45,334 bases of DNA, taken from the NCBI GenBank assembly GCA_024280375.1, contig JAJRQF010000052.1, positions 1-45,334 of the forward strand, written 5' to 3'. The position numbers and the translations under genes are program-made. Shown here in pieces: positions 35,750 through 45,284 of this stretch (the first letter of the stretch is position 1; each line of letters starts with the position of its first letter). Source of the DNA: Alphaproteobacteria bacterium (GTDB lineage: Bacteria; Pseudomonadota; Alphaproteobacteria; Rhizobiales; Rhizobiaceae). The notes beneath the pieces are model-generated. The model was not told where the DNA came from and did no database searches. It saw nothing but the letters and a program-made list of their open reading frames with translations.

Positions 35750-36304
35750 TTAAACGGAGACAGGCTCGACCGCATCCAGTGCGATTTTACCGTCTACTAT
35801 GTCTTCGACGGCCAATCCCTTTATATGGGTGTGAAGGCGGATCATATATTCGGCCAGGGCTTTGGCGCAATTATCATTATGTTCATCGGTAAAAATATTA
35901 CGATTGATAATGACCATCAACTGCTCTTTATCGCCCTTTTCGACCGGCTGTTCATAGGCGCGCAGGCGGCCATAGTAAACTTCGGTCATTTTTTTAAGTT
36001 TTTTGGGCACCGACGTATCACCGACACCTTCTTCGCGCAGGCCACGGTCCATATCGAGCAAAAACGCATCAAATATATCTTGCGAGAGCTCCCGGCATTC
36101 CTCGCCCGCATCTTTAAGCCGATGTGATAGCAAAAATACATGCAATACCATCATATCGAATCGGCCGTTTATCGAATCGGGCACGCCTAAATCTCGATAA
36201 AGCACCGGATTGCGGGCCCTGGCCACAAGACTGCCATAAATCTCGTATGGAACATCACGCTTGGTTGTTCCTTTCGATATTTTGGAGAATAGTTGTCCAA
36301 ACAT
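35750..36304 (-). CDS. Cytochrome bc1 assembly chaperone (CBP3/UQCC1-like)
   Basis: A ubiquinol-cytochrome c chaperone family protein, in mitochondria needed for cytochrome b insertion into complex III. 184 residues. Visible features are YGSLVARARNPVLYRDLGVPDSINGRFDMMVLHVFLL, then CRELSQDIFDAFLLDMDRGLREEGVGDTSVPKKLKKM, a core shared with CBP3. It is 20 bases upstream of the DUF177 gene on the same strand, so the two are probably one operon. Confidence 0.93.
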   Translation of the reverse strand: MFGQLFSKISKGTTKRDVPYEIYGSLVARARNPVLYRDLGVPDSINGRFDMMVLHVFLLSHRLKDAGEECRELSQDIFDAFLLDMDRGLREEGVGDTSVPKKLKKMTEVYYGRLRAYEQPVEKGDKEQLMVIINRNIFTDEHNDNCAKALAEYMIRLHTHIKGLAVEDIVDGKIALDAVEPVSV

Positions 36305-36507
36305 TTGTTGGTTCCTTGCGCAGATTGCGCTATATGATTTAGAATGAAATAACGTGCCGGTGTGGTGGATTAAATATTCCTGTCACATTTTGGTGAAACA
36401 CGCGGCTGAAAGACAGGTCCCTAAAGACAGGCATTGCATATCCATTCAGGCTGGTTTACTCAATTCTACAAAAATTGCTACCCAAATATAAGATGAGGGA
36501 AAGTTTC

Positions 36508-37044
36508 ATGGCTTTTGGTTTATTTCAAAAACAATCTGGCGATGTTCAAAACCAAAATGATGCGCGTGTTTTGGCCTCGACAGGTTCGCGTTTACTCAAA
36601 GGTTTAGGCCTTGGCGTTGTGCTTGCGCTTACCCCTGTACTTTCTTCGTGTAACTCGAGCGGTCAGGTATTGTCCCACGGTTTTCAGGCCAGTGACGATA
36701 CTATCGATCTGGTTCCAGTGGGCTCCAGCCGCGAACAGGTTCTTTTAGCGCTTGGCACACCCTCAACCACGCTTACCCAAAATAGCGAGACTTTTTATTA
36801 CATCTCGCAAAAGAAAAAGCGTTCTATGGCATTTTCACGACCTCAGCTTATCGAGCAGAAAGTTTTGGCAATCTATTTCGACAAAGAACAAACCGTCAGC
36901 CAGTTGGCCAATTACGGGTTGAAAGATGGCAAGGTATTTGATTACATCTCACGCACCACGCCAACCGGTGGTCGTGACCTTACATTTCTTGGCCAGATTC
37001 TTGGTGCAGCCAGCTCTGGTGTCGTGAACCCGTTTGGCAGCTGA
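36508..37044 (+). CDS. bamE: Outer-membrane assembly lipoprotein BamE
   Basis: A component of the BAM complex (SmpA/OmlA family). ATG 36508, with GAGGGA eight bases before, gives 178 residues; the frame begins at a TTG 36475. After a 28-residue cytoplasmic lead the signal helix ends in VLSSC, lipid anchor C48. The BamE domain shows VPVGSSREQVLLALGTPSTT, FYYISQKKKRSMAF and VLAIYFDKEQTVSQLANYGLKDGKVFD. The alphaproteobacterial form ends in a hydrophobic tail with FLGQILGAASSG. Divergent from the bc1 chaperone gene. Confidence 0.94.
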   Translation: MAFGLFQKQSGDVQNQNDARVLASTGSRLLKGLGLGVVLALTPVLSSCNSSGQVLSHGFQASDDTIDLVPVGSSREQVLLALGTPSTTLTQNSETFYYISQKKKRSMAFSRPQLIEQKVLAIYFDKEQTVSQLANYGLKDGKVFDYISRTTPTGGRDLTFLGQILGAASSGVVNPFGS

Positions 37045-37086
37045 TATCTTGGCATATCCCCGTTTTTTAACGGAAGTCGGGGCTCT

Positions 37087-37118
37087 GCAATAGGCATTTT
37101 CAACAAACTGCCTATTGC
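37087..37118 (+). promoter_or_regulatory. Ten-base-pair stem-loop in the ilvD leader region
   Basis: GCAATAGGCA (37087-37096) pairs perfectly with TGCCTATTGC (37109-37118) around a 12-base loop, about 100 bases upstream of ilvD. No T-run follows and no Leu/Ile/Val-rich leader peptide is seen, so classical attenuation is not supported; it could be a weak bamE terminator. Confidence 0.4.
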
Positions 37119-37219
37119 ATGAGTACAAATAATTCCCCTACAACATCAGCAACAAGCAATGAACGGCCCAATCGTTCATTTGCTACCATGTCTGAAAACA
37201 ATTTATCAAAGGTGAAACC

Positions 37220-39073
37220 ATGCCTGTTTATCGCTCCCGAACCTCGACCCACGGCCGCAATATGGCGGGTGCCCGCGGCCTTTGGCGCGCAACGGGCATG
37301 AAAGATGACGATTTTGGCAAGCCAATTATTGCAGTGGTCAATTCGTTCACCCAGTTTGTGCCCGGCCATGTGCATTTAAAAGACCTTGGTCAGCTGGTTG
37401 CCCGCGAGATTGAAAAATCTGGCGGTGTCGCCAAAGAATTCAACACCATTGCCGTCGATGACGGTATCGCCATGGGCCATGACGGCATGCTCTATTCGCT
37501 GCCATCGCGCGACCTGATTGCCGATTCGGTGGAATATATGGTCAACGCCCATTGCGCCGATGCGATGGTGTGTATTTCCAATTGCGACAAGATCACCCCC
37601 GGCATGATGATGGCCGCCATGCGGTTGAATGTTCCCACCATCTTCATCACCGGCGGGCCAATGGAGGCAGGCCGTGTCGTTGTCGATGGCGAGGAAATAG
37701 CCATTGATTTGATTGATGCAATGGTAAAATCGGCAGACCCGAATGTTTCGGATGCAGATTTGCAAAAGTTCGAAGAAAACGCCTGCCCTACCTGTGGTTC
37801 GTGTTCGGGCATGTTTACGGCCAATTCAATGAATTGCCTGGCCGAGGCGCTTGGTTTGGCACTGGCCGGAAACGGCACCATCGTTGCCACCCATGCGGAC
37901 CGTAAGGGGCTGTTTTTGCAGGCCGCCCGCCAGATTGTTGAGATCACCCGGCTTTATTACGAAGAGGACGATGAGAGCGTCACCCCGCGCGGTATTGCTA
38001 CGAAAACAGCCTTTGAGAACGCCATGGCGCTGGATATTTCCATGGGCGGTTCAACCAATACAATTTTACACCTTTTGGCCATTGCGCGCGAGGGCGAGGT
38101 TGATTTCACCCTCGATGATATTGATAGGCTTTCGCGCCAGGTGCCGTGCCTTTGCAAGGTCGCACCGGCGGTTGCCAATGTGCATATTGAAGATGTTCAC
38201 CGGGCCGGAGGCATTATGTCTATTCTTGGCGAGTTGGAAAAATGCGGCCTGATCAACGGCGAGGCAACAACTGTTTATGCAAAATCAATGCGTGAGGTTT
38301 TGGGCGCGCACGATATTTCGCGCACTGACCACGAAGATGTTCACACATTGTATAAAGCTGCCCCCGGTGGGGTGCGCACAATTGAGGCGTTCAGCCAGCA
38401 AAGCCGTTACCAGAAATTGGATCTCGACCGGGAAGCGGGCGTTATCCGCTCCAAGGAACACGCGTTCATGCAAGATGGTGGCCTGGCCGTATTAACCGGC
38501 AATATCGCGCAGGATGGCTGTGTGGTAAAAACCGCCGGTGTTGATGAAAGCATCTGGAAATTTTCCGGCCCGGCGCGGGTGTGTGAAAGCCAGGATGAGG
38601 CGGTTAAACGCATTTTATCGAAAGAAGTTGGCGCGGGTGATGTTGTGGTCATTCAATATGAGGGACCAAAAGGCGGGCCCGGCATGCAGGAAATGCTCTA
38701 TCCAACCTCGTACCTGAAAGCGATGCGGCTGGGCAAAGAATGTGCGCTGATTACCGATGGCCGGTTTTCCGGTGGTACATCCGGGCTTTCCATTGGCCAC
38801 ATTTCGCCGGAGGCCGCAGAGGGCGGCAATATCGGGTTGATCGAAGAGGGTGACATCATCGAAATCGACATCCCTGCCCGTACCATCAATGTGAAATTGG
38901 ATGACGCGGTTTTGGCTGAACGGCGCAAGATTATGGATGCCAAGGGCCGCGATGGCTGGGCACCGGTCAAGCCGCGTAAACGCAAGGTTTCACCTGCCCT
39001 GCGCGCCTATGCGGCGATGGTGACCAATGCCTCCAAGGGCGCGGTGCGCGATGTTTCGCAAATCGAACGATAG
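37220..39073 (+). CDS. ilvD: Dihydroxy-acid dehydratase
   Basis: Catalyses the dehydration step of isoleucine and valine synthesis with an iron-sulfur cluster. 617 residues, the E. coli-like long form. Cluster cysteines are in [13 protein letters not shown] (C122) and [18 protein letters not shown] (C189, C192, C195), with [13 protein letters not shown] at the N-terminus and [20 protein letters not shown] near the C-terminus. It stands alone here; the other ilv genes lie elsewhere. The gap after it (39074-39477) holds two repeats described below. Confidence 0.97.
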   Translation: MPVYRSRTSTHGRNMAGARGLWRATGMKDDDFGKPIIAVVNSFTQFVPGHVHLKDLGQLVAREIEKSGGVAKEFNTIAVDDGIAMGHDGMLYSLPSRDLIADSVEYMVNAHCADAMVCISNCDKITPGMMMAAMRLNVPTIFITGGPMEAGRVVVDGEEIAIDLIDAMVKSADPNVSDADLQKFEENACPTCGSCSGMFTANSMNCLAEALGLALAGNGTIVATHADRKGLFLQAARQIVEITRLYYEEDDESVTPRGIATKTAFENAMALDISMGGSTNTILHLLAIAREGEVDFTLDDIDRLSRQVPCLCKVAPAVANVHIEDVHRAGGIMSILGELEKCGLINGEATTVYAKSMREVLGAHDISRTDHEDVHTLYKAAPGGVRTIEAFSQQSRYQKLDLDREAGVIRSKEHAFMQDGGLAVLTGNIAQDGCVVKTAGVDESIWKFSGPARVCESQDEAVKRILSKEVGAGDVVVIQYEGPKGGPGMQEMLYPTSYLKAMRLGKECALITDGRFSGGTSGLSIGHISPEAAEGGNIGLIEEGDIIEIDIPARTINVKLDDAVLAERRKIMDAKGRDGWAPVKPRKRKVSPALRAYAAMVTNASKGAVRDVSQIER

Positions 39074-39140
39074 GAAATCAATGCGGCGGTTTTTGCGTTC
39101 ATCATCCTTGGGCCAAGCGGAGCGCGAGCTGAACACTCCC

Positions 39141-39257
39141 TCATCCTGAGCCAAATTCTCTAACTCCGTCATCCTGAGCCTGTCGAAGGGCGAGGGAAAT
39201 GATGGCGTGATCCCGGCCACCACACCTTTCGACGGTGCTCAAGATGAGGGTGGATGA
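39141..39257. repeat. Palindromic TCATCCTGAGCCTGTCGAAGG repeat after ilvD
   Basis: TCATCCTGAGCC occurs at 39141 and again at 39169, where it extends into TGTCGAAGG. An inverted partner (CCTTTCGACGGTGCTCAAGATGA, split here as CCTTTCGACGG then TGCTCAAGATGA) lies at 39235-39257. The arms would form an imperfect hairpin in the ilvD 3' region. This palindrome type is common between genes in alphaproteobacteria. Confidence 0.7.
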
Positions 39258-39332
39258 TAGATTGCATTATTTATTATGTAATCAACAACAATTCGAGGAA
39301 ATCCCTCCCTGGTTGAGTAACCCTTTTCGTCT

Positions 39333-39441
39333 GCTAAAGCATATAGCGTTCATTAGCATTCACTCAACAAGCTTTATCTATCTGTTTTCGCTTGGTCTTT
39401 ATTCCTAAAACCAGCGCCCACTTTTAGGAGACGAGCTATAG
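39333..39441 (+). repeat. Second dispersed repeat family, copy c
   Basis: It begins GCTAAAGCATATAGCG, continues AAGCTTTATCTATCTG and GTCTTTATT, and ends with the perfect hairpin CCTAAAA/TTTTAGG then GAGACGAGCTATAG. It lies in sense downstream of ilvD. The inner CCAGCGCCCAC differs slightly from CCGGTGCCCAC in copy b, so the copies are not recent duplicates. Confidence 0.8.
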
Positions 39442-39477
39442 ACTCTCAACCATCAAGGACATTGATGATGGTCTATA

Positions 39478-39864
39478 TTATTTCTTCTTCCTCACATTAC
39501 ATCTTGTGCAAACGCGCCAAGTTGCCGAGCAACCTATCATTTTTCCATTTTTCTTTATCCGCTCATGGGATAACAATTTGGTTGAGACTTTAAGTTGTGA
39601 AACTGTGGAGCCGCGGGGCAATCTGCAAGCTCTTTTGAGGTGTCCAAAAGTAATAATTCTTGCCCATCCCCTTGTACTGCCGGGACATTGTCCTCTGCCG
39701 ACTTGCATGTAATTCGAAGGCGTTACGCGGCAAAACTGTTTTGCTGATTTTGCATTTGCTGGGCCTGTCAAAAGTACGGCCACCATAGTTGTGAAAACCA
39801 ACATCCAGCTAACGCGTCGTAATTGGAGTATATAACCTCTAATAAATTGAAATCGATTGAGCAT
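39478..39864 (-). CDS. Small secreted cysteine-rich basic protein, unknown family
   Basis: Not recognised. 128 residues with a good ribosome site (AAGAGG, five bases before the ATG). A 38-residue signal peptide with basic N-region (MLNRFQFIRGYILQLRR) ends near GPANA. The mature 90 residues are strongly basic and contain six cysteines (in KQFCRV, GQCPG, RACRL, IGCSA, RVCTRC), enough for three disulfides, ending in NVRKKK. The pattern resembles small secreted or disulfide-stabilised peptides, but homology cannot be judged. No neighbour on the same strand within 280 bases suggests a function. Confidence 0.6.
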   Translation of the reverse strand: MLNRFQFIRGYILQLRRVSWMLVFTTMVAVLLTGPANAKSAKQFCRVTPSNYMQVGRGQCPGSTRGWARIITFGHLKRACRLPRGSTVSQLKVSTKLLSHERIKKNGKMIGCSATWRVCTRCNVRKKK

Positions 39865-40149
39865 GTAAACCTCTTAAATCAGTTGAAAACACTTACTTCT
39901 CCCTATTTGGGAGTGTGCGAAGCACTGGAAGCCGCCCTTGACGCTGCCGGGCCGGTGCTCGCAGACCTTGCCAATTTCACCAATGTAACACCCGAAATAT
40001 TGATTGGCGAGGTTATTGGGTAGATTGGGTGTAGTTTTGGTATGTGCATCATTTGAAACAGAATTGGCTATTTTGTTTCAACAATATGCGGGACAAACCT
40101 GCCGTCCATCCGATGCATACCAATCACACTGACGGCGGAGCCGAGATTG

Positions 40150-40770
40150 CTATCTGACGAGTTTCTTCTGTTTAGCGAAAGGGCTGAGACCCAACCAAAC
40201 TTGCATGGTTTCTGCAACTTTCCGCTCACCTAACAGTTCCATCTTATCCCTTTCGCTTTCGATGGTGCCCAATCCCATCCATATCGCCGTTATCGTTCGC
40301 AAATCGGTAGTTACATAAAGATTGATCTCAAACCCTGGATCAGACCAGCAAAGATCAACTTCACCGTCGGGTTCGATGACCAACCACCAACAGTTTTTTG
40401 CGGCAGGTAAATCTGAGTACAGAAACTGAACCACCGTTCGGATCGGCGGTAATGGCGATGGATTAAGATTGCGGCGCATGTCCCACATCAGCAACGAGGG
40501 GTCGAGGTTCTTCAATGAAAGCGAAGATTCGACCCATTTCTGCCCCCATATGCCAATGGCTTCCACAACCGGGCGCAGGTCTTTTCCGGCTTCAGTCAGG
40601 TGGTATCCAAAAACGCCCTTCTCTGACTTCAGCGGTTTACGCTCGACCACACCCGCCGCCTCAAGTTCTTTCAGGCGCGTTGAAAGCAGCGCAGGCGACA
40701 TCTTGGGCACACCACGACGTAAGTCATTAAATCTGGTGGTTCCCGCAACGAGTTCCCGCATTAAGACCAT
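40150..40770 (-). pseudogene. HxlR-type regulator truncated at the N-terminus by deletion
   Basis: The frame (206 residues from ATG 40770) has the HxlR winged helix from MVLMRELVAGTTRFNDLRRG through MSPALLSTRLKELEAAGVVERKP, then an SCP2-like C-terminal part (VVQFLYSDLP and onward). Normal family members start about 25-30 residues earlier with a Cys and a helix before the RWT motif. Here the open frame reads only KPSEVLCTRWTM before merging with the end of the upstream GNAT gene, with an in-frame stop further up and no start codon. The first recognition helix is partly lost, so DNA binding is probably impaired. The two genes overlap by 44 bases on the same strand. Confidence 0.75.
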
Positions 40771-41263
40771 TGTCCATCGTGTGCACAGTACTTCCGATGG
40801 CTTTGCGCATATTTATACCTGTTGGCAGATATCCCGCCTTCAAATACATGCGCTCAGCCACCTTGTTGTCGGTTGCTACGCGCAACCTGATTTCGTCATA
40901 GACAGTATCCAAATATCTTCTTTCAAGCGTAATCAGTGCAGACTGACCATATCCTCTTCCCCGATGCTCCGGTAAGATATAGAAATCACTGATGAATATG
41001 ACCTTTTCTTTGTTATTCGGCTTGCACCAAAGATAACCAACAGGGGTGCCGCTCTTGTCGCCTTCAACTGTGGCGCACAATAGAAGTTGGCCTGGCGTTT
41101 CGACACCCATTCCAAGATCTACTTCTATCGCACTTTCTGCCCTTGATTGAGCAGTTTTCATGTCCACGTCGTAATTTGACGAGATTTCCGCCGCGTAGTC
41201 CGGAACGAAGTAGGCCACATATCCAGCAAATTCATCGGCCCTCATTTTTCGAAGTTTTATCAT
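40727..41263 (-). CDS. GNAT-family N-acetyltransferase with an aberrant C-terminal tail
   Basis: An acetyl-CoA-dependent acyltransferase of unknown substrate. ATG 41263 with AAGGGA close upstream gives 178 residues; the frame extends to 41350. The acetyl-CoA loop is seen in FISDFYILPEHRGRGYGQSAL (R-G-R-G-Y-G) and the C-terminal ATDNKVAERMYLKAGYLPTGINMRK is a normal GNAT end. The last 20 or so residues (STVHTMDNGLNAGTRC) are the HxlR gene read in another frame, so the original stop was lost in a deletion. The catalytic core appears whole. Confidence 0.8.
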   Translation of the reverse strand: MIKLRKMRADEFAGYVAYFVPDYAAEISSNYDVDMKTAQSRAESAIEVDLGMGVETPGQLLLCATVEGDKSGTPVGYLWCKPNNKEKVIFISDFYILPEHRGRGYGQSALITLERRYLDTVYDEIRLRVATDNKVAERMYLKAGYLPTGINMRKAIGSTVHTMDNGLNAGTRCGNHQI

Positions 41264-41612
41264 TTTTCCCTTATTTATCACGCAAAACTGATTTTCAGAG
41301 GCTGTACCTATCAGGCTAAAATAAGCATAAACAAATCGCATGGTCATCACTTATTATAATAGGTGCAGCCTGTGCAAGTCGATGTGATAACTCTACATCA
41401 GCTCCCTCTTTACTGACAAACAAAGATGGCCCCAAACACTAATATCGCCAGAACATATCGGAATGTGCCAACGGCATTGATACAATTGCTCTCCAATTTT
41501 TTTCAAAGGGTTCATTGTATCGATTGAGGCCTCATTGTTCATATTTAAGAGGAATTGAAAGCACTTCCTTGTCGTCTTTTGAGAGAAGAATGAGAAATCT
41601 ATACCCAAAAGC
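41264..41612. other. Intergenic region upstream of the GNAT gene
   Basis: About 350 bases with no supported gene; the 73-codon frame at 41393-41614 (minus) has no ribosome site or recognisable motif. GATACAAT near 41478 and ATTGTATC near 41515 form an eight-base inverted repeat of unknown meaning. Confidence 0.45.
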
Positions 41613-41645
41613 AAAAAGCCCGCAAGTCGCGAAACCTACGGGCTT
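41613..41645 (-). terminator. Rho-independent terminator of hppA
   Basis: Minus-strand stem AAGCCCG/CGGGCTT (41645-41639 with 41622-41616) followed by five T. It lies about 110 bases past the hppA stop, after element copy F. Confidence 0.85.
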
Positions 41646-41654
41646 GTTTATTTC

Positions 41655-41728
41655 TCGCTCACGGCCATTTGGAGCTACGCTCCGGCCTGCGCGACGCGGC
41701 GTATAAACGCCGAGCCAGCTTGTTGGCT
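41655..41728 (-). repeat. Three-hairpin 3'-end element, copy F
   Basis: In the minus sense after hppA: H1 41728-41713 (AGCCA/TGGCT), H2 41712-41697 (CGGCGT/ACGCCG), H3 41683-41671 (GGAGC/GCTCC), box GCCGTGAGCGA at 41665-41655, then the hppA terminator. H2 and H3 both differ from copy A by paired changes. This copy shows best that the element precedes a true terminator. Confidence 0.72.
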
Positions 41729-41754
41729 TTTGACCGTTTCTTTCGAAACCAAGC

Positions 41755-43881
41755 CTAGTTATGCGCAAGAACTGCCAACAGCAGCAAGGCCACGATGTTG
41801 GTGATCTTGATCATCGGATTGATCGCAGGGCCAGCAGTATCCTTGTAAGGATCGCCTACCGTATCACCGGTAACGGCTGCCTTATGGGCGTCTGAGCCCT
41901 TGCCGCCGTGGTTGCCATCTTCGATGTATTTCTTGGCATTGTCCCATGCGCCGCCACCGACGGTCATGGATACGGCGACAAAAATACCGGTGAGGATAAC
42001 ACCCAGCAACATCGCTCCGAGAGAAGCGAAAGCGGAGTTCTTATCGGCAACCAGATAGATCGCGCCAAAGCATACCAGCGGTGACAATACCGGCAACATG
42101 GATGGAATAACCATTTCCTTGATTGCAGCTTTAGTCAACATATCAACCGCACGGGCATAATCCGGCTTAGATGTGCCTGCCATGATGCCCGGGTCTGCCG
42201 CAAACTGACGACGAACCTCAACCACCACAGAACCGGCCGCACGGCCAACCGCTGTCATGCTCATGCCTGAGAACACGTAAGGCAACATTGCACCAAAGAT
42301 CAGGCCAACAACCACGTAAGGATTAGAAAGCGAAAAATCGACGCTAACACCTTCAAAGAAAGTCCCCGGCTCTGCATTGGCTGCAAAGAACTTCAGATCT
42401 TCCGTGTAAGCCGCAAACAGCACCAGCGCACCAAGACCGGCAGAACCAATGGCATAGCCTTTGGTAACCGCTTTGGTGGTGTTACCCACTGCGTCCAACG
42501 CATCGGTGGTCTTGCGGACCTCTTCAGGCAGATTAGCCATTTCAGCAATACCGCCGGCATTGTCGGTCACCGGACCAAAGGCATCGAGTGCTACCACGTT
42601 GCCAGCCAGAGCCAGCATGGTGGTAACAGCAATTGCAATGCCGAACAGGCCAGCATAACTATGGGTGACCAATACTCCAACAATAATGATAATGGCCGGT
42701 ACAGCCGTTGATTCAAGCGAGATCGCCAGGCCCTGTATCACATTGGTGCCGTGGCCGGTTTCAGATGCGATCGCAATTGATTTCACCGGACGATAATTTA
42801 CACCTGTATAATACTCTGTGATCCAGATGATCAGGCCCGTGATAACCAAACCAGCGATACCGCAATAGAACAGGTCCAGGCCAGTGAAGGTTTTCTCATT
42901 TACAACCATGGTTGTATCAAAGCCGATAACCCAGTAAATCACCCCGCCAACCGCAAACATTGAAAGCACCGCAGTGGCGATAAAGCCCTTATACAGCGCT
43001 CCCATGATCGAGTTGTTGGCACCAAGTTTCACAAAGAACGTGCCGATGATTGAAGTCACCACGCACACACCGCCGATTGCCAAAGGCAAAACCATGATTG
43101 GAGACAGCAGATCGCTGCCGGAGAAATAAATTGATGCAAGTACCATCGTGGCAACGACAGAAACCACATAGGTTTCAAACAGGTCAGCCGCCATGCCCGC
43201 ACAGTCACCAACATTATCGCCGACATTGTCGGCAATAGTTGCCGGGTTTCGAGGGTCATCTTCCGGGATACCGGCTTCAACCTTGCCCACAAGGTCCGCG
43301 CCAACATCTGCACCCTTGGTGAAAATGCCGCCGCCGAGACGGGCGAAGATCGAAATCAGTGATGAACCGAAACCAAGTGCGACCAGCGCATCAACAACCG
43401 TCCGGCTGTCTGGCGCAAGTCCGATCTGGCTTGTCAGCACATAATAGTAAACCGAAATCCCCAACAGAGCGAGACCCGCAACCAACAAGCCTGTAACAGC
43501 GCCTGATTTGAATGCAACATTCAAGCCTGCACCGAGGCTTTGGCTTGCTGCCTGCGCCGTGCGCACATTTGCACGAACGGATACCAGCATGCCAATAAAG
43601 CCTGCAATGCCTGAAAGAATGGCACCAATCGCAAAGCCAACCGCAACTAGGCTGCCAAGCAGCCACCAGACGATCAACAACATAACCACGCCAACCATAC
43701 CAATGGTCATATACTGGCGCGAAAGATAGGCCTGCGCCCCTTCTTGAATTGCGCTTGCGATCTCCTGCATGCGCTCATTACCGGCATCGGCACTCATAAC
43801 CGACTTACTTGCCCAAATTGCATAAACAATCGAAAGCATGCCGCAGACGATTGCCAGATAAAGAGGAGCCATTGCTCTCAT
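41755..43881 (-). CDS. hppA: H+-translocating pyrophosphatase, K+-independent type
   Basis: A membrane pump that couples pyrophosphate hydrolysis to proton export. 708 residues with about 16 helices. ATG 43881 has AGGA five bases before; an ATG three codons in is also possible. The substrate-binding region reads [41 protein letters not shown] (shown in parts: [11 protein letters not shown] and [19 protein letters not shown]). The lysine in [10 protein letters not shown], where K+-dependent enzymes have alanine, marks the K+-independent class. The C-terminal [22 protein letters not shown] is complete. It is often useful under energy limitation or stress. Confidence 0.96.
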   Translation of the reverse strand: MRAMAPLYLAIVCGMLSIVYAIWASKSVMSADAGNERMQEIASAIQEGAQAYLSRQYMTIGMVGVVMLLIVWWLLGSLVAVGFAIGAILSGIAGFIGMLVSVRANVRTAQAASQSLGAGLNVAFKSGAVTGLLVAGLALLGISVYYYVLTSQIGLAPDSRTVVDALVALGFGSSLISIFARLGGGIFTKGADVGADLVGKVEAGIPEDDPRNPATIADNVGDNVGDCAGMAADLFETYVVSVVATMVLASIYFSGSDLLSPIMVLPLAIGGVCVVTSIIGTFFVKLGANNSIMGALYKGFIATAVLSMFAVGGVIYWVIGFDTTMVVNEKTFTGLDLFYCGIAGLVITGLIIWITEYYTGVNYRPVKSIAIASETGHGTNVIQGLAISLESTAVPAIIIIVGVLVTHSYAGLFGIAIAVTTMLALAGNVVALDAFGPVTDNAGGIAEMANLPEEVRKTTDALDAVGNTTKAVTKGYAIGSAGLGALVLFAAYTEDLKFFAANAEPGTFFEGVSVDFSLSNPYVVVGLIFGAMLPYVFSGMSMTAVGRAAGSVVVEVRRQFAADPGIMAGTSKPDYARAVDMLTKAAIKEMVIPSMLPVLSPLVCFGAIYLVADKNSAFASLGAMLLGVILTGIFVAVSMTVGGGAWDNAKKYIEDGNHGGKGSDAHKAAVTGDTVGDPYKDTAGPAINPMIKITNIVALLLLAVLAHN

Positions 43882-44063
43882 CCCTTTCCTATCCTACATA
43901 TTCAAAAATTCAACAATTAGAATATGTTAGGTCGTTTCCCAATGCTCCGATTCGACGTAAAAATGGAGCTTCCGCGGGCAAGGTATCGCGACATTCGCTC
44001 ACGTCAAGGTGAATTAGGAAAAGATCGGGGATCAATATGATTTTTGTTTGGATTTCGGTGAAT

Positions 44064-45284
44064 TCAGGCCGTTTTCTTCAACTTTAGATGTAGCCAACTC
44101 AATGCAATCAAACAAATGGCGACTACAGGGAACACAACCCAGTTAAGCATCGTCCAACCAAATGCATTCAATGTCTGGCCCGACATCATCGACGCGAACG
44201 CAACCGAGCCGAATAACAGGAAGTCATTTATACCCTGGGTCTTGCTTCTTTCAGCCGGAGTGTAGGTATCGGTCAACATTGCGGTTGCGCCGATAAAGCC
44301 GAAATTCCAGCCAATGCCGAGCAAGATCAGTGATACCCAATATTGCCATAACTGCTGGCCTTGTATGGCGACAATTGCGCAGGCAACCAGCAATGCAAAA
44401 CCGATGGCAATAATGGTTTTCTTACCAAATCGGGCGATCAGGTTCCCGGTAAAGAAACTCGGCCCAAACATGGCCAGTACATGCCACTGAATGCCCAAAA
44501 TTGCATGGTGCTGGGATATGCCGCTCGACACCATTGCAAGCGGGGCTGCCGTCATAACGAAACTCATCAATGCATAGGAGCCAATTGCACACATCAGCGC
44601 CACAATGAACTGCGGCTGGATAACAATTTCAGCTAATGGTCGGGTATTGGCATCATCAATTGTGGTATCTTGTTGCAAAGGCTGGGCAAATTTTAATTGT
44701 GATAATACCAGCATTCCGAAAAACAAAAGGAATGTGCCAGCAAAATAGGCACCGGCAAATTGCACCGGTGCAAACATATCTTTAAAATAGGAGGCGGTTT
44801 GCGGCCCAATGACAGCCGCCAGAATACCACCGGCAAGTACCCAGGATATGGCCTTTGGTTTAAAGCTATCTTCGCCCTCATCGGCGGCGGCAAAGCGAAA
44901 TTGCTGGGTAAACGCTCCGCCGGCCCCGCTGAAAATCATGCCAAAGCAAAACAGATAAAAGCTGCCAATAACAAGCGCGTAGGCCGAAATGAGACTGCCA
45001 CACATGCCCACAACAGACCCACCCATGAAACCAAGCCTGCGGCCAATTTTACGCATTAACATGGCAGCAGGCAGCGCGCTTAGGGCAACGCCCAAATTAT
45101 AGCTGGTTACAGGCACCGTCGCCCAGGATTTGTCGGTGCCGAGCAAATACATGCCGGCCAAGCCACCAAGTGCGATGGAGATTGGTGCGGCCGAACCATT
45201 TAGAGCCTGCGCTGCAGAAAGGATTAAAGCATTGCGCCGGGCAAGCCGATTTGGATCGCTGTTCACAGCGGCACTGATTGCCAT
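44064..45284 (-). CDS. MFS transporter
   Basis: A 12-helix inner-membrane carrier. ATG 45284, AAGG nine bases upstream, gives 406 residues beginning MAISAAVNSD; a TTG at 45308 is open. The loop between helices 2 and 3 shows MLMRKIGRRLGFMGG, and the second half repeats it as NLIARFGKKTIIAIG. TDTYTPAERSKTQGINDF is a conserved helix 10-11 loop in this group. Substrate is unknown; RfnT-type riboflavin carriers of Rhizobiales are similar in size, but the upstream region that could hold an FMN riboswitch is outside the window. Confidence 0.84.
   Translation of the reverse strand: MAISAAVNSDPNRLARRNALILSAAQALNGSAAPISIALGGLAGMYLLGTDKSWATVPVTSYNLGVALSALPAAMLMRKIGRRLGFMGGSVVGMCGSLISAYALVIGSFYLFCFGMIFSGAGGAFTQQFRFAAADEGEDSFKPKAISWVLAGGILAAVIGPQTASYFKDMFAPVQFAGAYFAGTFLLFFGMLVLSQLKFAQPLQQDTTIDDANTRPLAEIVIQPQFIVALMCAIGSYALMSFVMTAAPLAMVSSGISQHHAILGIQWHVLAMFGPSFFTGNLIARFGKKTIIAIGFALLVACAIVAIQGQQLWQYWVSLILLGIGWNFGFIGATAMLTDTYTPAERSKTQGINDFLLFGSVAFASMMSGQTLNAFGWTMLNWVVFPVVAICLIALSWLHLKLKKTA

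Noticed and set aside
37119-37301. Possible leader peptide upstream of ilvD
   Set aside because: The frame is rich in Thr, Ser and Asn but not in Leu, Ile or Val, and runs into ilvD out of frame without a terminator hairpin of the attenuation type.
39823-40023. 66-codon plus-strand frame whose last third looks protein-like
   Set aside because: It starts with TTG, has no ribosome site and overlaps the 5' end of the better-supported cysteine-rich gene on the other strand. It could be a gene remnant, but I cannot support it.
41393-41614. 73-codon minus-strand frame between the GNAT gene and hppA
   Set aside because: No ribosome site, no signal peptide or domain, and it ends by the hppA terminator.
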